This document shows, in pieces, positions 24,559 to 32,339 of a stretch of 40,098 nt of DNA. Source of the DNA: Rugosibacter sp. (lineage in GTDB: Bacteria; Pseudomonadota; Gammaproteobacteria; Burkholderiales; Rhodocyclaceae); the NCBI GenBank assembly GCA_023257495.1, contig JALRCC010000039.1:1-40098 (forward strand). The letters run 5' to 3'. The position numbers and the translations under genes are program-made. The notes under the pieces were generated by a model that saw only the letters and a list, made by a program, of their open reading frames with translations, ran no database searches and had not been told where the DNA came from. Within the stretch, counting starts at the first letter, position 1; each line of letters starts with the position of its first letter.

Positions 24559-24697
24559 TTCTTCTACTCAAACAACTTGCACAACTTTGGCGTCAGCGTA
24601 GATTTTCGCCGGTGAAAACACTCATCAATTCACTTGTTGGAAAATCTTTTGGGCAGGTGGTTAGCTAATGGTAACTGGCGCTAACCGGCCAGCGGGG

Positions 24698-25291
24698 TTA
24701 ATTCAACCGCTGTAGCCTTTTTTCCAGACGCGCGATATCGTCACGTAGCTTATGGACATCGGCTGAAAAGTCGGCGATGGGGATACGGCGAATTAGCGCT
24801 GGTTGTTCTTCGGTTAGATATTCACTGATATTTTCTGCCAGAGCCATGGCGAATTTTTTCTGGCTCGCCAAAAATAAGTGAGCGCCTGCTACCAGTCGAT
24901 GAGAGATGACGTCACCCAGTACGTGGGAAAGGTCTTCTTCCACGTCCCAGCGCAGGTGTTGTAAAACGTATCCAAGGGTTTGTGCAAATTCTGCTGAACC
25001 GCTGATGCGTGCCGCACGCATGATTGCTGCATGGCCTTGTAGCGCCAGGAAAGGGGTGCTGGTGGGCAGGTCAATCAATACGGCAGGTTCCACATCGCTC
25101 GTTGATGCAATGAGCAAACCTTCTGGTGTCACGTCAAACACCATTGAAAAAGGTGGGAAGGATATTTTTGCGCACAAGCCTGAAAATGGTTGCAATCTCG
25201 CTCGCGCCCAAGCAGCCTGATCAAGTAGATGATTAACCGCCGCGACAGCAGCTTTCATGGCAACTGGCGCGGGATCAGGCAACGTGGGCAT
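24698..25291 (-). CDS. ubiJ: Ubiquinone biosynthesis accessory factor UbiJ (SCP2 domain)
   Basis: UbiJ binds hydrophobic ubiquinone intermediates in the soluble Ubi complex. The 197 residues contain an SCP2 lipid-binding fold (about 20-120: VNHLLDQAAWARARLQPFSG, then the beta region VFDVTPEGLLIAS) and a C-terminal helical segment ending FSADVHKLRDDIARLEKRLQ, a coiled coil typical of UbiJ. It begins 8 bp after the Tim44-like gene, in the order ubiE, Tim44-like, ubiJ. No ubiB follows, unlike the usual arrangement. A copy of the 25-bp motif encodes IADFSAD. Confidence 0.88.
   Translation of the reverse strand: MPTLPDPAPVAMKAAVAAVNHLLDQAAWARARLQPFSGLCAKISFPPFSMVFDVTPEGLLIASTSDVEPAVLIDLPTSTPFLALQGHAAIMRAARISGSAEFAQTLGYVLQHLRWDVEEDLSHVLGDVISHRLVAGAHLFLASQKKFAMALAENISEYLTEEQPALIRRIPIADFSADVHKLRDDIARLEKRLQRLN
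24766..24790 (+). repeat. 25-bp bipartite interspersed motif, copy 7 (in ubiJ)
   Basis: Both arms exact, spacer ATGGGGAT. ubiJ is on the other strand and reads it in the ADF phase. Confidence 0.85.
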
Positions 25292-25299
25292 GTGTTATT

Positions 25300-26220
25300 T
25301 CAGTCTTGCTGAATGCCAGCGACTTGCCAGCCACTGGTGCCACTCAGCGGTTTGACGAGATGCCACACCTCGGAAAAAGCCTCGGGTGCATTTTGTGAGT
25401 TCTCACGCAACTGCCCATGAAAGCGTACGCTGGCTACGTAGCGAGTGGCCTCTGTGGAGACATCCAGCAGATCGGCGGCTAACTGAACGATATCTGTTTG
25501 TTGCGTGGTGCGTTGACGCTCCTGAAACTGCAATTGGATCTCGGCGGCGACTTCTGGCGTAGAGAATTGACGGATATCTTCCATGTCGCCACGATCATTG
25601 GCGGCTTGCAAGCGCACGAAGCCGAGTTTGGCCTGGCGTAAAAAGCCTTCCACATCAAAACCGGCCGGAATATTATCGGCTGTGCCTGGTGTCGTAGTAG
25701 AAGCTGCCATGTTGCCTGTACCGTTCAGAGAAGGACTCAAGACTTTTTCTGTATCAAACGCCATGGGTTCTTGTCGCCCTGCCGAGTTTGCACCAACAGG
25801 TTGGGGATGCTGAAAAGCGTTATCTGCGGGGCGGCTGCCCAAAAAGCGCCGCAGGAGAAAAATGGCACCCATGACTAACAAGGCAATCATCAAGAAATTA
25901 GCCACGCCTTCACCCATGCCAAAATGCGACAGCATGGCGGCCAGGCCAATGCCCGCTGCAAGACCGGCGATCGGCCCCAGCCAGCGACTCATGCCTGAGC
26001 GTGGTGGCGTGCTTGCTGCAGGTGTGGCAGCAGCAGGCGATGGCGCTGCATTTTGCGCAGGCGCAGCGGGCCTGACAGGTGTTGCATCGCGATTCATGAC
26101 GGTGGGCGAACGACTCATGCCTAAAGATTTGCCACCGCCCAGACGCCGAGCTTCGGCGGTGTTAACCAGCACACCTAGGCACAGAACAGCTATGCTGAAA
26201 ATCATCATTAGTTTTTTCAC
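25300..26220 (-). CDS. Tim44-like domain membrane protein
   Basis: About 306 residues from a GTG start. A signal-like hydrophobic N terminus (KKLMMIFSIAVLCLGVLVNT) is followed by an Arg/Gly/Ser/Pro/Ala-rich low-complexity stretch and two hydrophobic segments (GPIAGLAAGIGLAAMLSHFG, VANFLMIALLVMGAIFLLRR). The C-terminal Tim44-like domain includes DVEGFLRQAKLGFVRLQAAN and ends GTSGWQVAGIQQD. The GTG at 26220 is chosen because AAAGGA precedes it; the frame extends further upstream to 26316 but that part overlaps ubiE. The Tim44-like fold is related to mitochondrial import proteins, and its bacterial role is unclear. It sits between ubiE and ubiJ, so a role linked to membrane-associated quinone synthesis is possible but unproven. 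Confidence 0.82.
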   Translation of the reverse strand: MKKLMMIFSIAVLCLGVLVNTAEARRLGGGKSLGMSRSPTVMNRDATPVRPAAPAQNAAPSPAAATPAASTPPRSGMSRWLGPIAGLAAGIGLAAMLSHFGMGEGVANFLMIALLVMGAIFLLRRFLGSRPADNAFQHPQPVGANSAGRQEPMAFDTEKVLSPSLNGTGNMAASTTTPGTADNIPAGFDVEGFLRQAKLGFVRLQAANDRGDMEDIRQFSTPEVAAEIQLQFQERQRTTQQTDIVQLAADLLDVSTEATRYVASVRFHGQLRENSQNAPEAFSEVWHLVKPLSGTSGWQVAGIQQD

Positions 26221-26248
26221 TGCTTGTCCTTTACTTTTAAAAGTATTG

Positions 26249-26992
26249 TCAAAATTTATAACCACGATGCAGAGCAACGACGCCCGCAGTGAGATTGAAG
26301 ACGTTGACCCGTTCAAAACCGGTTTGTTCCATCATGGCCTTTAATGCGGCCTGGTCAGGATGCATACGGATGGATTCGGCCAAATAGCGATAAGAGGCGG
26401 CGTCCCCGGCGATTTTTTCACCGAGCCAGGGCAACAGCTTGAACGAATAGGCATCGTAAATTTTCTCGAGCGGTGCCCATACCTTGGAAAATTCAAGCAC
26501 GAGCAATCGCCCACCGGGGCGTAATACACGCAACATTTCAGACAGCGCCTGCTCTTTGTGCGTCATGTTGCGCAGGCCGAAGGCCACGCTGACGATGTCA
26601 AAATAGTTATCAGGAAACGGCAATTTTTCGGCATCGCACTGTGCCACCGGGGCAATAACCCCTGCGTCCAGCAGGCGATCGCGACCTACACTAAGCATGG
26701 CGTTATTGATATCGGTGAGCCATACCTGCCCGCCCGTTTCGGTTTGGGTGCCTACACGGCGTGCAAAGGCCAAAGAAAGATCCGCCGTGCCGCCTGCAAT
26801 ATCCAATACGCGCTCGCCCGGGCGAGGTGCGGCGATGTCGATAGTGAATCTTTTCCATACGCGGTGCAAACCGACGGACATGAGATCGTTCATGATGTCG
26901 TACTTCGTTGCCACAGACGAAAACACCCCGGCAACGCGTTGCGCCTTGGTTTCTTCATCGACCGTTTCAAAACCGAAATGCGTTTTAGTCAT
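26249..26992 (-). CDS. ubiE: Ubiquinone/menaquinone biosynthesis C-methyltransferase
   Basis: SAM-dependent C-methylation step in ubiquinone (and menaquinone) synthesis. The 247 residues include the family block [22 protein letters not shown] start (here [20 protein letters not shown]), the SAM motif [13 protein letters not shown] near 63-75, and the signature [19 protein letters not shown] followed by [13 protein letters not shown]. It ends ALHRGYKF, a common C terminus. It is 28 bp upstream of the Tim44-like gene and follows the DUF971 gene. Confidence 0.97.
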   Translation of the reverse strand: MTKTHFGFETVDEETKAQRVAGVFSSVATKYDIMNDLMSVGLHRVWKRFTIDIAAPRPGERVLDIAGGTADLSLAFARRVGTQTETGGQVWLTDINNAMLSVGRDRLLDAGVIAPVAQCDAEKLPFPDNYFDIVSVAFGLRNMTHKEQALSEMLRVLRPGGRLLVLEFSKVWAPLEKIYDAYSFKLLPWLGEKIAGDAASYRYLAESIRMHPDQAALKAMMEQTGFERVNVFNLTAGVVALHRGYKF

Positions 26993-27018
26993 AAGATTGC
27001 GTCACTTTTCGGGTTTCA

Positions 27019-27465
27019 CTAATGGTTGCCATGGTTACCATGATTGCCACAGCCACCACTGGGTGGGTCTTTAGGTGCGGAAGTCTCGCGGTTAGCCCCT
27101 GCTGCTGCCAGGCGTTGAAGATAATCGGCCCACAGTTCTGACTGGTTAGCACCTAGATAGTACAGCACGTCCCAAGAAAAAATGCCGCTATCGTGACCGT
27201 CTGAGAAGGTGGGCTTGATGCCATAGCTACCGACGGGGTCCAGCGCCAGAATTGCTACGTCGCGCTTGCCTGTTTGCAGGGTTTCCTGCCCTTTGCCGTG
27301 GCCGCGCACTTCAGCAGAAGGGCTATAGACCCTCAGAAATTCAGTGGATAGTTGGAACCGGCTGCCATCATCAAAGGCGATTTCCAGCACACACGATTTT
27401 TTGTGCAGAGTAATTTCGGTGGGGTTGGGGGTGGTGTGGTCAAGGCCGGGCATGGGAGGTGTCAC
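27019..27465 (-). CDS. DUF971 protein with C-terminal His/Asn repeat tail
   Basis: 148 residues with a DUF971 domain (about 15-110), the fold also found at the N terminus of gamma-butyrobetaine hydroxylase: TEITLHKKSCVLEIAFDDGS, FLRVYSPSAEVRGHG, and YGIKPTFSDGHDSGIFSWDVLYYLG. The domain is sometimes linked to iron-sulfur biology, but its function is not settled. The C terminus, SGGCGNHGNHGNH, has one Cys and three GNH units and looks able to bind a metal. The last three units are encoded by tandem 9-bp repeats. It lies between priA and ubiE on the same strand. Confidence 0.85.
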   Translation of the reverse strand: MTPPMPGLDHTTPNPTEITLHKKSCVLEIAFDDGSRFQLSTEFLRVYSPSAEVRGHGKGQETLQTGKRDVAILALDPVGSYGIKPTFSDGHDSGIFSWDVLYYLGANQSELWADYLQRLAAAGANRETSAPKDPPSGGCGNHGNHGNH

Positions 27466-27546
27466 ACTGTGACATGGTAAAGCGGGTTGCTATGATAGCG
27501 CAGACCACTGAGTGACACACTGGGTGGCAACTGGGTAGCACAGGAA

Positions 27547-29550
27547 TTAGAACTCCAGCGGATCGACGTCCACATGCCAGCGCAACGTGCGTGGGGATTT
27601 TAAGGTGTACAGCGCGGCGTGCCATTGAACTAGAAAATTTTGCAACGCGGGCCGGTTATCGGACTCCACCAGTAGCTGAGCACGCTCTAGCGCCATCAGA
27701 CGATGCAGGCGCATGGGCACGGGGTCATACAGCGCGATATGGCTATCGGTGCAAGTGAGTGCAAGGTTACGGGCTAGCGTTAAAAAGGCGACGGATTCAT
27801 CCATGGATGGACTTTCAGCACGCAGCATGGCTTGAAATGTGAACGGCGGAAAACCGGCAGTTTTACGCTCGTCGAGTTGAGCGTGCGCAAACCGACTGTA
27901 GTCATGATCGATCAGCGCCTGATACAGCGGATGAGCCGGGTACTCGGTTTGTATCAGGACCTCGCCGGGTAGATCGGCCCGGCCGCTACGACCGCCCACC
28001 TGCATGAGTTGGGCAAAGAGCCGTTCCGGCGTACGAAAGTCCGCCGCAAAGAGTGCGGCATCGGCACTGACCGCGCCGACGAGGGTGAGCTTGGGAAAGT
28101 CATGCCCTTTGGCGAGCATTTGGGTACCAATCAAAATATCTACTTCGCCTGCATGAATGCGTGCCAAGAGTGCCTGCCATTTTTTGGCGCTGTTCGCAGA
28201 ATCGCGGTCGATGCGTAAAACGCGTGCGTGCGGAAAGCGTTCAATCAGTGCCGCTTCAAGCCGCTGGGTACCACGCCCAAAAGGTTGCAGGTCGATATTG
28301 CCACAAGCCGGGCAGGCGTGAGGAATGGCGGTCTCAAACCCACAGTGATGGCAGCGCAAATGTTTATCTGCCAGATGCACCACCAGGTTGGCAGCGCAAT
28401 GTCGGCAGCGGGAAATCCATCCACAGGCGGGGCATGACAGCACTGGGGCGTAACCTCGCCGATTGAGGAACACCAGGCTTTGTTCGCCACGCGCGAGCCG
28501 TAGCTCAAGCGCTTGAATGAGCGCAGCACTTAAGCCTTCCTGCAATTTTTCGCGACGCGTATCAATGGTGCGCACGATGGGCGGTGCCTCGGCAATGGCA
28601 CGCACCGGAAGTGACAATAGACGATAGCGCCCCGCCATGGCGTGATGAAAACTTTCCAGTGACGGGGTGGCCGAGCCAAGAACGATAGGACAGTTTTGTT
28701 GATGCGCCCGCCAAATAGCCAGATCGCGGGCCGAATAACGCACACCGTCTTGCTGCTTGAATGAAGCATCGTGCTCCTCATCCACAATAATCAACCGCAA
28801 ACGGGGCAGTGGCGTGAAGATTGCCAGTCGGGTACCCAGCACAATATCGGCATCACCGCTGAGGGCGTCAAGAAACCCGCGAGCGCGAGCGGCATCGGCC
28901 ACGCTGCTGTTAGCAATGACCAAATGCGCACGGGGAAAGCGTGCGCGCACACGACTTTCAAGCTGTGGTGTGAGCGCAATTTCAGGTACCAGCATCAATG
29001 CTTGCCCGTTCTGCGCCAAGGTTGCTTCGATGGCACGTAAATACACTTCGGTTTTGCCACTACCGGTCACGCCGTGGAGCAAAAAGGTTTGAAAGGCTGT
29101 CGTGCTGGCAATCTGCTCGATAGCCGTTTGTTGCGCGGCTAGCAGTGGCGGCAGAGAAATGATGGGTACCGGGCCAGATTTTTCCTTGGCAGCTGTGGTA
29201 TCTGATGTGGCCTTTTTCGGACGAGGCTTTTTGCCGCGTCTTAGCATTGTCGGCAAGGCAAACGCCATGACTTCACCTAGCGGTGCTTGGTAATAGCGTG
29301 CGCAAAACCCGCACAACGCTAGCCAATCGGATGGCAGCGGCGGTATATCGCGCAAAACGGCGGTAATGGGTTTTAGTTTATCTAGGGGTTGTTCGCCGCT
29401 TGCCATCCAATCGACAATGACTCCTATGCGCACACTACGTCCAAAAGGCACGCTGACGAGGTAACCAATATCACTGACACTAGCTTCGGGTGCCAGGTAA
29501 TCAAACAGCTGGGGCAAAGGCAGATTGAGGGCGATGCGAAGGATGCTCAT
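27547..29550 (-). CDS. priA: Primosomal protein N' (replication restart helicase PriA)
   Basis: 3'-to-5' helicase that reloads the replisome at stalled forks. The 667 residues contain an N-terminal 3'-DNA-binding domain, a Walker A motif FLLHGVTGSGKTEVYLRAIE (about 155-175), the DEEH box LIIVDEEHDASFKQQDG, the zinc-binding Cys clusters CPACGWISRCRHC and CHHCGF/CPACG (about 370-420) and motif VI-type VGGRSGRADLPG. The ribosome binding site is weak. The 395-bp gap upstream, shared with hemE, carries DnaA boxes. Confidence 0.97.
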   Translation of the reverse strand: MSILRIALNLPLPQLFDYLAPEASVSDIGYLVSVPFGRSVRIGVIVDWMASGEQPLDKLKPITAVLRDIPPLPSDWLALCGFCARYYQAPLGEVMAFALPTMLRRGKKPRPKKATSDTTAAKEKSGPVPIISLPPLLAAQQTAIEQIASTTAFQTFLLHGVTGSGKTEVYLRAIEATLAQNGQALMLVPEIALTPQLESRVRARFPRAHLVIANSSVADAARARGFLDALSGDADIVLGTRLAIFTPLPRLRLIIVDEEHDASFKQQDGVRYSARDLAIWRAHQQNCPIVLGSATPSLESFHHAMAGRYRLLSLPVRAIAEAPPIVRTIDTRREKLQEGLSAALIQALELRLARGEQSLVFLNRRGYAPVLSCPACGWISRCRHCAANLVVHLADKHLRCHHCGFETAIPHACPACGNIDLQPFGRGTQRLEAALIERFPHARVLRIDRDSANSAKKWQALLARIHAGEVDILIGTQMLAKGHDFPKLTLVGAVSADAALFAADFRTPERLFAQLMQVGGRSGRADLPGEVLIQTEYPAHPLYQALIDHDYSRFAHAQLDERKTAGFPPFTFQAMLRAESPSMDESVAFLTLARNLALTCTDSHIALYDPVPMRLHRLMALERAQLLVESDNRPALQNFLVQWHAALYTLKSPRTLRWHVDVDPLEF

Positions 29551-29945
29551 GATGCATCAATCAGTTGTTTGCGATAGCTCGAAAAAACATCGGTAAAGCT
29601 TTGTAACTGGCTGTAGTAATAGACAAAAGTTCTTACCCACAAAAACTGTGGATAACTTTGTGAGTAAACACACAAAAAAACACCCAACCCATGGTTCTGT
29701 AAGGTAATTGACTTATTTGTGCAAAAATTGATCAAAATAAATATACATTAAAACAATTAGTTAAGTAATTTTTCAAGAAACTGATGTGTGGCAGCGCACA
29801 AGAGGGTCAATTCACTATTTTTGTGCATAAGTCAATCGCGATGAGCTAAATTTTAGCGATTCTGGCGGGTGATCAAGTGACTTGGCTGGCGGGGTTTTCA
29901 CGCGCGTCACCAGCCAATGGGATTGTCTCGCAAGGGATTACAAAA
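29551..29945. other. DnaA-box cluster with AT-rich stretch (oriC-like region)
   Basis: This 395-bp gap between priA and hemE holds three matches to the DnaA box consensus TTWTNCACA, all on the minus strand: 29647-29655, 29718-29726 and 29822-29830. Near matches are TTACCCACA at 29633-29641 (one mismatch) and 29659-29667 (two mismatches). Bases 29718-29775 are strongly AT-rich and include a TGATCA. Multiple boxes plus an AT-rich stretch is the pattern of an origin or of a DnaA-controlled region. No gene is seen. Confidence 0.55.
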
Positions 29946-31016
29946 TCAGGCGGCTGAAGACCCTTGCCACCAATGGTTGTGCACCGCATTAATTAAGACA
30001 TTGACATTTTCTGGCGGGGTGAATTGCGAGATGCCATGACCCAAATTAAACACATGTCCGGTGCCCTCGCCAAACTGGTTCATGACGCGGTGTACTTCAG
30101 CCGTCACTTTCTCGGGTGAGGCAAACAATACCATCGGATCCAGGTTGCCTTGCAAGGCCACGCGATTCCCTACCCGAGCACGGGCTTCGCCCAAATGGGT
30201 GGTCCAGTCCAGTCCGATGGCGTCACATCCTATATCGGCGATGGCTTCCAGCCATTGGCCGCCGCCTTTGGTGAACACAATACATGGCACGCGTTGACCA
30301 TTATGCGACCGTTTAAGATCGGCCAGGATGCGTTGCATGTAGGCGAGTGAAAATTCACGGTAGGCTGCATGGGATAACACGCCACCCCATGAGTCAAAAA
30401 TCATCACGGCCTGGGCACCGGATTCGATTTGCGCATTGAGATAGCTCACGACGGCTGTTGCGGTAACTTCGAGAATGCGATGCAGTAAATCTGGCCGGTC
30501 GTACAACATGGTCTTGATGGTGCGATAGTCAGCTGAGGCACCGCCTTCCACCATATAACAAGCGAGCGTCCAGGGGCTGCCGGAAAAGCCAATGAGCGGC
30601 ACACTATTACCCAGGGCACGACGAATTTCTGCGACGGCATCCATCACATAGCGTAAATGCACATTAGGGTCCGGCACGGTAAGGTCACGAATTTCCCATT
30701 CGTTGCGGAGTGGGCGCTCAAATTTTGGCCCTTCGCCGTCGGCAAAATACAGCCCTAAACCCATGGCATCCGGCACGGTCAAAATGTCGGAAAACAAAAT
30801 GGCGGCGTCCAGATCGAAACGCGACAGAGGTTGCAGAGTGACTTCGCAAGCAAGTTGAGGGTTTTTGCATAAGCCAAGAAAACTGCCAGCCCGCCGCCGG
30901 GTTTCATTGTATTCCGGCAGATACCTCCCGGCCTGACGCATGAGCCAGACCGGTGTGTGGTTTACGGGTTCGCGTAGCAAAGCGCGTAAAAAAGTATCGT
31001 TTTTGGGGCGGGACAT
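29946..31016 (-). CDS. hemE: Uroporphyrinogen decarboxylase
   Basis: Decarboxylates uroporphyrinogen III to coproporphyrinogen III in heme synthesis, in the cytoplasm. The 356 residues show the signature [15 protein letters not shown] (about 22-36), [18 protein letters not shown] with the catalytic Asp, [18 protein letters not shown], and the C-terminal [18 protein letters not shown]. Length is standard. It follows ntrX on the same strand with an 85-bp gap. Confidence 0.98.
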   Translation of the reverse strand: MSRPKNDTFLRALLREPVNHTPVWLMRQAGRYLPEYNETRRRAGSFLGLCKNPQLACEVTLQPLSRFDLDAAILFSDILTVPDAMGLGLYFADGEGPKFERPLRNEWEIRDLTVPDPNVHLRYVMDAVAEIRRALGNSVPLIGFSGSPWTLACYMVEGGASADYRTIKTMLYDRPDLLHRILEVTATAVVSYLNAQIESGAQAVMIFDSWGGVLSHAAYREFSLAYMQRILADLKRSHNGQRVPCIVFTKGGGQWLEAIADIGCDAIGLDWTTHLGEARARVGNRVALQGNLDPMVLFASPEKVTAEVHRVMNQFGEGTGHVFNLGHGISQFTPPENVNVLINAVHNHWWQGSSAA

Positions 31017-31101
31017 AAAAAATTCCGGCAGGAGAAAGAGTGAATTATCGCATTACAAGCTTGTTTCAGCCCGCCGTGGTGTCCAAATGAGCCAAAGGGA
31101 G

Positions 31102-32337
31102 TCAGCGCAAGCCCAGATCTTTGAGTTTGCGATAAAGGTGTGTGCGTTCAAGCCCGGTTGTTTCTGCCAGACGCACCATGTTGCCATCAACTTCAGCGAG
31201 ATGGTGCAAGAAGTAAAGGCGCTCGAAAGCCCCCCGCGCTTCACGCAAGGGTTGCTGGAGAATTTCCAGGCTGAGCTGCTGGTTTTCCGGGAAAGGTGCT
31301 CCCGCAGGAGTGAGCAACTGATGTACTTCTTCGGCAGAAACTTCCTCACCCAGTGCTGCCACGGCGAGCGATTTCACGGCGGCACGCAGTGCGGAATAGC
31401 CCTCGACCCATGCCCGATGACGCAAGGCATTTAAAGCGCCGGTGGTAAAGCGACGCAAGGGTAAGGCTTCATCTTCAATCAAAAAGCTCAACAAGTGCGT
31501 GGCAATATCCGGTACTTCCTCTTTCAGTTCTGTCAGTGCAGGCACTCCCAACACTGATCCGAACAGTGTTTTGACAATCTCTTCTTCCCACCCCTGGGCG
31601 ATCAGATTGATTGGGTCGTGTATGGTGCCAACCACCAGACGCAGCTGATATCTGGTTAACCGTTCGACCGCAAAACACAGATTTTTCTGCTGCAAGCGAT
31701 TAAGCCGTGAGAGTTCTTCACACCACAACAAGCCCTCTCTTAAGGATTCAAGTTTTTCCACTTCGAGTGGCTCCGACTCATTGGCCAGATCCAGCACGGG
31801 TTTGTTGTTTTTTTGCGCGGTGAGGGCAACAAGCTCAACGATGCCACCCGGTGCCGAACGCAACAAGAGCAAAGGACTACTGGCGAGCAACTGGTCGAAG
31901 CGCTGCTTTAAATCACGCAATACACCCGGGCGGGTAAAGGCGGCGAGCGACAGCCCGCTGCGCGGTTTGCGGTTGCCTCGCTCAAGCGCTTTTTTGACGG
32001 TCTGCAGCAGCTTTTGCATGCCGATGGGTTTTTCCAGAAAGTCCAGGGCACCGATGCGCGTGGCTTCTACTGCCGTATCAATAGTGGCGTGGCCGGACAT
32101 CATCACGACCGGCACGTTGAGCTGGCCATGCGCCGCCCATTCCTTGAGCAGACTGATGCCATCCATTTCAGGCATCCAGATGTCCAGCAAAATCAAATCG
32201 GGTTGTGCTTCGGCGCGGGCGAGTTTAGCGCTGACGGCATTTTCTGCGAGGATCACGTCATGGCCTTCATCACGCAAAATTTCCGAGAGCAGCTCGCGAA
32301 TGCCTACTTCATCATCGACTATGAGTATTTTTGACAT
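31102..32337 (-). CDS. ntrX: NtrX-type response regulator with degenerate AAA+ domain
   Basis: Partner of NtrY. The receiver domain (1-120) has the acidic pocket in ILIVDDEVG, the phosphorylated Asp in LILLDIWMPEMDG, and VVMMSGHATIDTAVEA. A Fis-type helix-turn-helix ends the protein (GNMVRLAETTGLERTHLYRKLKDLGLR; residues about 385-411). The middle (about 135-300) aligns in position with the sigma-54 AAA+ domain, but has no recognisable GESGTGKE Walker A and no GAFTGA loop; LLLLRSAPGGIVE stands where the P-loop should be. At 411 residues it is shorter than usual. It probably cannot activate sigma-54 by ATP hydrolysis and may act by DNA binding alone. Confidence 0.85.
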   Translation of the reverse strand: MSKILIVDDEVGIRELLSEILRDEGHDVILAENAVSAKLARAEAQPDLILLDIWMPEMDGISLLKEWAAHGQLNVPVVMMSGHATIDTAVEATRIGALDFLEKPIGMQKLLQTVKKALERGNRKPRSGLSLAAFTRPGVLRDLKQRFDQLLASSPLLLLRSAPGGIVELVALTAQKNNKPVLDLANESEPLEVEKLESLREGLLWCEELSRLNRLQQKNLCFAVERLTRYQLRLVVGTIHDPINLIAQGWEEEIVKTLFGSVLGVPALTELKEEVPDIATHLLSFLIEDEALPLRRFTTGALNALRHRAWVEGYSALRAAVKSLAVAALGEEVSAEEVHQLLTPAGAPFPENQQLSLEILQQPLREARGAFERLYFLHHLAEVDGNMVRLAETTGLERTHLYRKLKDLGLR

Positions 32338-32339
32338 GT

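Noticed and set aside
24659..24686. 7-bp inverted repeat GGTTAGC/GCTAACC as the ubiJ terminator
   Set aside because: The loop is long (14 bases) and no T run follows on the minus strand.
26558..27022. 154-codon plus-strand open frame
   Set aside because: Antisense to ubiE, no ribosome binding site or domain.
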